A stretch of DNA of 64,000 nucleotides, taken from positions 1,860,001-1,924,000 of the forward strand of contig OZ220464.1 of the NCBI GenBank assembly GCA_965115825.1, given 5' to 3'. Shown here piece by piece: positions 60,282-64,000 of the stretch. How positions within the stretch are numbered: position 1 is the first letter of the stretch; each line of letters starts with the position of its first letter. Position numbers and translations under genes: made by a program. Origin of the DNA: Bin87 sp965115825 (lineage in GTDB: Bacteria; Chloroflexota; Dehalococcoidia; Lucifugimonadales; UBA3495). Below the pieces are notes generated by a model, which searched no databases, was not told the origin of the DNA, and was given only the letters and a program-made list of their open reading frames with translations.

Positions 60282-60704
60282 TCACGCCCCAATCCGCGTA
60301 CCGTCCGGATACGTGTAACCCGCCCGGTGGCTGTAGCCGCCCACCGATGGGAAAATCTGGCGGTACAGCCCCCGGGCCCGATTCTTCACCACCGCCCCGG
60401 CTGCATCCTTCGTCGGCGTCGGCTTGGCGTTCTGCTCCTTGTAGAACGCCGATTGCAGCGGGCTGCCGTCCTCCAGCTCCCAGATGCACAGGTAGCGCAT
60501 CACGTTGTTGGCCTGCCCGTCCTCCGGGTCCAGCATAAACCGCCGCGCGCTGATGTACCCGGGTATGGACATACGCTCCGGGAGATGCTCCTCGTTGTAC
60601 CACTTGTTGAACACCGCATCATCCGCCTCATCAACCTCCATCATCACGATGAGCACAGCGCTGCCGACTTCCTGATTGGCCCGCTGGCCGTTGCTGCTGG
60701 TCAT
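60282..60704 (-). CDS. DUF4286/EthD-like dimeric alpha/beta-barrel protein
   Basis: The 140-residue product has V-L-I-V-M-M-E-V, then F-N-K-W-Y-N-E-E-H-L-P-E-R, the signature of the ferredoxin-like DABB proteins (W-Y-x-x-x-H-L-P). Y-I-S-A-R-R-F then follows. These act as dimers in degradation or isomerisation of small organics; many have no known reaction. The start at 60704 is set by AGGAGG 5 bases upstream. It is co-oriented with the NHL protein upstream (34-base gap). Confidence 0.82.
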   Translation of the reverse strand: MTSSNGQRANQEVGSAVLIVMMEVDEADDAVFNKWYNEEHLPERMSIPGYISARRFMLDPEDGQANNVMRYLCIWELEDGSPLQSAFYKEQNAKPTPTKDAAGAVVKNRARGLYRQIFPSVGGYSHRAGYTYPDGTRIGA

Positions 60705-60738
60705 ATATCCTCCTGTGCTGAAAAGCTGCAATTCCCGC

Positions 60739-61725
60739 TCACAGCCGCCGGTAAATCTGCACCCGATGCCGATAGCAGTCGGCCACGAACACCAACCCGT
60801 CATCGCTTACAGTTACCGCCGCCGGACGGTAAAAACGGCGTTTCAATTCAATGTTCTGCGTCGCCGCATTCAGCTTCTCCTCAATGTCCGGGTTGGCGTC
60901 CAGGAACGTCCGCGCCCACGTGGACGTGCCCGAATGGCCGATAAGCGTGTCTATCACTTTGCCGTCGGCGTCCAGTACTTGCACCCGGTCATTCTGCCAG
61001 TCGCAAACGTAGATACGCCCGCCGCAATCCACCGCCAGCCCGTTGGGGCGCGCCAACCCGTCGCCGCCGTCCCGCCCGTCAAATTCGCCGATGAAACCGC
61101 CGCCAGCGTCAAACTTCTGCACCCGATCATTCCGCCAATCCGCAACGTACACCTCCCCGGCCGCGTCAACCGCCACGCCCCAGGGCATATTGAACTGACC
61201 CGGCCCGTCGCCAAACCCGCCCCACACGTCCAGCCCAACGCCGTCGGCAGTAAATCGCTGCATCCGGTGATTCAACGAATCCGTTACCAGCAGCGTCCCA
61301 TCCGGCGCAAACGCCATACCCGACGGACGGTTGATCTGTCCCGGCCCGTCGCCGAATTCACCCCAACAGCGGATAAACTCCCCTTCCGCCGTGAACACGC
61401 TGATGCGATGAGTGTTTTCATCGGCCAGATACAGGTTCCCGTCCGGCCCGAAAGCGATAGCGGTTACCCAGATAAACTGCCCCGGCGCCTCGCCCCAGCC
61501 GCAGAACTCGCCCACATAGTCGCCGTCAATTGTGCAGCGAGTAACCCGCACCGCCTCCGGCTGATTCGGATTGGCGCGGCTTGCCACGTGCAGCAAACCG
61601 TCCGGCCCCAGCGCCACCGCCACCGGCCCGCTGAACCCAGGCCCGCCCCCCGACAGCAGCCCAATCACATCCCAATACCGGTAAAACCCGGCAACCGAAA
61701 GCGGATATTCAACAACCATTGTCAT
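60739..61725 (-). CDS. NHL-repeat beta-propeller protein
   Basis: The 328-residue protein has at least five to six repeats of the NHL type (P-x-G-V/L-A-V-D/G-x-x-G-x-V/I-Y-V-A-D, then N-x-R-V/I-x-x-F). Examples are P-S-G-M-A-F-A-P-D-G, P-W-G-V-A-V-D-A-A-G and P-N-G-L-A-V-D-C-G-G. The repeats build a propeller that binds protein or small-molecule ligands, or acts as a lactonase or lyase in some families. There is no signal peptide, so it is cytosolic. It is probably in an operon with the DABB gene. Confidence 0.88.
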   Translation of the reverse strand: MTMVVEYPLSVAGFYRYWDVIGLLSGGGPGFSGPVAVALGPDGLLHVASRANPNQPEAVRVTRCTIDGDYVGEFCGWGEAPGQFIWVTAIAFGPDGNLYLADENTHRISVFTAEGEFIRCWGEFGDGPGQINRPSGMAFAPDGTLLVTDSLNHRMQRFTADGVGLDVWGGFGDGPGQFNMPWGVAVDAAGEVYVADWRNDRVQKFDAGGGFIGEFDGRDGGDGLARPNGLAVDCGGRIYVCDWQNDRVQVLDADGKVIDTLIGHSGTSTWARTFLDANPDIEEKLNAATQNIELKRRFYRPAAVTVSDDGLVFVADCYRHRVQIYRRL

Positions 61726-61731
61726 GCCACT

Positions 61732-62469
61732 TTATCCCTCTTGTACAATAAGTTCGCAGTGGGGTTGCCAGCACTCAGCGAAACCCACCAACCTGTCAAC
61801 AATCTCAGAGTCAGGGTTGATTATGAAGAACGTTCGTGGGCTGTAGCGGCGGCAGTAAAAGGCATGAGTGCAGCCAGGTATTCGGCCCATCCAGTACGCT
61901 ATTTCCTCTCTGTGACCGCCTTCCCGTCGCGAGTTGTGATGATAGATCACCGCGCATCGCTTACTCGACAGATCCAAAGCTTCGCAAAGCGGGATCTTCT
62001 TCCAGTCGCCATTCCTACCATCGTAATGGAATTTGCCATTATCGCAAAGGCCATTATCGGGGTCGGCAAACACAACATCGCAGCCCTTCACTCGTTCTAT
62101 GACCCGGTCGAACCAATTGTGCCGCCATTCCGCACGTCTGGGCTGATCATCGGAACGAGGGTGGAAACACAACAATTCGTCAGCGAAAATCGTATGTCGC
62201 AGAAGATCACGATTCGCTACCTCCGACACCGCACGCTGCCCTGTATCATCGCGCCAATGACCGATAATATCTTGCATCCCGTCAAACAAATCCGGGTCAA
62301 GTGGTCGCCAGATACAGGGTTCGTCAAGGTACTGTACTTTATTCCCCGCCGTACCTTCTTCATGAGGGTACAAATACCAAGCAACGCCAAGCCGCCTGCC
62401 CTTGCTCAACGCCCGAAGCAGCGCGTACTTAACGAAATCCCCGAAGTCCCCTACGTATTGATCCTGCAT
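61732..62469 (-). CDS. uncharacterised protein with a D-Q-Y-V-G-D-F-G-D-F-V-K-Y start
   Basis: The 245-residue product starts Q-D-Q-Y-V-G-D-F-G-D-F-V-K-Y-A-L-L-R, a pattern known in unnamed bacterial proteins. Later it has D-V-V-F-A-D-P-D-N-G (like a methyltransferase-fold catalytic strand) and Y-H-H-N-S-R-R-E. I choose 62469 because AGGAGG lies 7 bases upstream; 62475 is too close to it. Its gene overlaps or abuts the HEPN-like gene. The fold may be nuclease or methyltransferase-like. Function unknown. Confidence 0.65.
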   Translation of the reverse strand: MQDQYVGDFGDFVKYALLRALSKGRRLGVAWYLYPHEEGTAGNKVQYLDEPCIWRPLDPDLFDGMQDIIGHWRDDTGQRAVSEVANRDLLRHTIFADELLCFHPRSDDQPRRAEWRHNWFDRVIERVKGCDVVFADPDNGLCDNGKFHYDGRNGDWKKIPLCEALDLSSKRCAVIYHHNSRREGGHREEIAYWMGRIPGCTHAFYCRRYSPRTFFIINPDSEIVDRLVGFAECWQPHCELIVQEG

Positions 62470-62471
62470 CT

Positions 62472-62954
62472 TCATTCCTCCTTGCCGAACAGCGCCTGCA
62501 TCAACTCCACGGCTGCCATCACTTCCGCCGCCGACCGCGCTACTTCATCATCGTGCAGGTCATTTTCGTAAAAATGCTGGTGCAGGCTCCTGGCGGCGTG
62601 GAAAGCCTGCCGCAGTTGGGTTCCCGCAGCCGGGTCAGCCTCGGTAGCCAAAGCGTTCAGCGACTGCGCCACGCTGACCAGATTGCCGTGAGTAGATACC
62701 CTGAAGCCGTGCGCGGCGCTTATGCCCTTGACTGTCTGCGCGTAGACGCCCCACGACTTTTCGGCGGCTTGCAGGTAATCGCCTTCCCAGAGGCATTTCT
62801 GAGCCACGCTACGGTAGTGAGCTAAATTGCCGGCGTAGGTGGCGTTTTTCTCCGCCGCCTCATCAGGCTCAAGCTCGTACCGCCTACGGTCGTCGCGCAG
62901 TCCGTGCAGTATGGCGCCCTCGACTTGCTGCGGCGTGAAAACAGGGGCAGTCAT
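62472..62954 (-). CDS. PaREP1/HEPN-like helical protein
   Basis: The 160-residue product is all helical. It has L-W-E-G-D-Y-L-Q-A-A-E-K-S-W-G-V-Y-A-Q-T-V near residues 55-75, then A-H-G-F and S-T-H-G-N-L. The G-D-x-x-Q-A-x-E-K-x-W-G-A/V motif is typical of PaREP1-type HEPN proteins found in archaea and bacteria. The canonical RNase residues are not apparent. Its stop region overlaps the start of the following gene, so the two are coupled and may form a toxin-antitoxin-like pair. Confidence 0.65.
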   Translation of the reverse strand: MTAPVFTPQQVEGAILHGLRDDRRRYELEPDEAAEKNATYAGNLAHYRSVAQKCLWEGDYLQAAEKSWGVYAQTVKGISAAHGFRVSTHGNLVSVAQSLNALATEADPAAGTQLRQAFHAARSLHQHFYENDLHDDEVARSAAEVMAAVELMQALFGKEE

Positions 62955-63007
62955 CGCTCCCTCTCCGTCCCGTCCATTCCAGTCCGTCGCCGTAAAAACC
63001 CCGCGCC

Positions 63008-64000
63008 CTACGCGAACTGATACTCCCGCGTCGCGCCAATCATCCGCAGCGCGTTGAGAATCACCGCTTCCGTGTCGCCCCCGTTTTCCAGCAGCTCCGC
63101 CGCCTGCGACACCAATGCGGCGTGGTTGTCCTCGCGCAGCGAGACGCAGCCCAGCAGCTCCAGGCAGCCGTCCACGATGCCGCCGGCGTCCGGGCCCGTC
63201 TCCTGCGCCAGCAGCGTGTCCACGATGCTGCGGACGCCGGGATGCGCCGGGTTGCCCAGCTCGTCGGCCACGAAATTGATGCGTTCCACCATGCTCCCGC
63301 TGTCAATCCACTCCTTGCCCGTGTGCCAGCCCTCCACCGACGGCGGGTTGAGCAAGTCCTGGTTCATATAGCGACACTCCAGCGCGGCATCCATCACGCC
63401 TACCCGCGGGAACTTCAAATCGCCCACCAGGTGCAGCGTGCCCACCACTACCTCCGCCGGGCTTTTCACGCGAGCGAACCGCGCCCTTTCCGACTTGAAG
63501 AAATCCGACGTGAACAGCGCGCGCAGCATCGCGCGAACGTCATAGCCGGAGCGGAAATACTCGGCCTCCAACAGAGCGATGGCCTCCGGTTCGGCCGGCG
63601 GCGTGTTCTGCCAGGCCGGAACCTGCACATCGTCGGCTACGAAAAAGTTGTACATATGCCGGCTGATAAACCGCGCCGTAGCCGGCTGTCGGCAGATTAT
63701 TGCGATGATGTCATCGCCGCCGAACTTGCCCGTCTCTCCCAAAAAGGTCTTTACGCCGTCGTCATGGTCGGCCGGGTCATAGCGGAACCGCCAGGGCGTT
63801 TTGCCGTAAGGAATGCTCGCCACATTATCATCGTCAATAGTCCAGCCCGTGAACGCTCGCGCCGCTTCCTGAACGTCGTCCTCCGTATAATTCTCCCGCC
63901 CGTCCATACCGACGCCCATGCTGAACAGCTCCAGCAGCTCCCGCCCCCAGTTCTCGTTGATGGCGTCCTTGTGGTTGAAGTTGTTGTCCAGCCAGAAAAT
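63008..64000 (-). CDS. DUF1800 family protein, 5' truncated by window edge
   Basis: The frame is open from 64000 and reads N-F-N-H-K-D-A-I-N-E-N-W-G-R-E-L-L-E-L-F-S-M-G, then Y-T-E-D-D-V-Q-E-A-A-R-A-F-T-G-W. These are the core motifs of DUF1800, a large family found in bacteria with DUF1501 partners. The ATG at 63919 is internal. R-Y-x-x-x-x-x-D-x-x-x-x-x-F-L-G and P-P-x-V-x-G-W also match. The function is unknown; DUF1501/DUF1800 pairs are often exported by the Tat route. The 3' end at 63008 is intact. Confidence 0.88.
   Translation of the reverse strand: MFWLDNNFNHKDAINENWGRELLELFSMGVGMDGRENYTEDDVQEAARAFTGWTIDDDNVASIPYGKTPWRFRYDPADHDDGVKTFLGETGKFGGDDIIAIICRQPATARFISRHMYNFFVADDVQVPAWQNTPPAEPEAIALLEAEYFRSGYDVRAMLRALFTSDFFKSERARFARVKSPAEVVVGTLHLVGDLKFPRVGVMDAALECRYMNQDLLNPPSVEGWHTGKEWIDSGSMVERINFVADELGNPAHPGVRSIVDTLLAQETGPDAGGIVDGCLELLGCVSLREDNHAALVSQAAELLENGGDTEAVILNALRMIGATREYQFA

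Noticed and set aside
60676..62571. 631-codon + strand ORF opposite the NHL-repeat and DQYVGDF genes
   Set aside because: It spans the antisense of two real genes and has no coherent domain.

Overview
The window is 64 kb of high-GC bacterial chromosome. The gene content includes a short eukaryote-type (GSII) glutamine synthetase, an MqnA-like protein overlapping an MTHFR-like protein, several SDR, GMC and amidohydrolase enzymes, NHL-repeat and DUF1800 proteins, and a large serine recombinase. This mix resembles uncultivated marine or sponge-associated Chloroflexota (SAR202/Dehalococcoidia-like). That placement is an inference from gene style; no rRNA or marker gene confirms it.

Left arm (1-21.6 kb): ordinary chromosome. 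In order it carries a SelA-like PLP enzyme (cut by the window edge), ComM, a small membrane protein, an amidohydrolase, a VOC protein, an isolated HNH-associated domain, a GMC oxidoreductase, GSII, an SDR, an MBL-fold hydrolase, a second SDR, a secreted gluzincin peptidase, the MqnA-like and MTHFR-like pair, a TPP enzyme, a retropepsin-like protease and a PIN-domain gene with its partner. It ends in the 3' half of an N6-adenine DNA methylase gene.

Central island (21,588-57,201; about 35.6 kb): an integrative element inserted in that methylase gene. The 5' half of the methylase lies at the other end (57,199-58,818), on the same strand and in the same frame. Joining 57,202 to 21,587 on the minus strand restores an uninterrupted ORF of about 1,050 codons. 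A large serine recombinase gene ends at the right boundary. Both boundaries share a CA dinucleotide, and exact 12-bp inverted arms lie at identical distances from it, which reconstructs a symmetric 48-bp attP. This attP lies inside the recombinase ORF. In the excised circle the recombinase would gain 53 C-terminal residues encoded at the far left end of the island, and integration replaces them with one host-derived codon and a stop.

The island cargo is mostly defence-like. (i) A compact seven-gene + strand operon (27.6-35.8 kb) has DndC-like, DndA/IscS-like and DGQHR (DndB/SspE-like) proteins, a GHKL ATPase, a GIY-YIG-type protein and two unknowns. I regard it as the best candidate for an undescribed DNA-sulfur-linked or similar system. 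(ii) A type III restriction-modification pair is followed by a SIR2-like/DUF4020-like giant protein. (iii) Two paralogous MNT-HEPN fusion proteins flank an OLD-family nuclease and an XRE regulator. (iv) Decayed material includes HsdM, a PLD-helicase, a methylase 3' end, a second type III Res, an RDD protein, a zinc ribbon and four remnants of one DDE insertion sequence.

Right arm (57.2-64 kb): the methylase 5' half, a coiled-coil lipoprotein, a dimeric alpha/beta-barrel protein, an NHL-repeat protein, an uncharacterised gene coupled to a PaREP1/HEPN-like gene, and a DUF1800 protein cut by the window edge. I saw no tRNA, rRNA or CRISPR array.
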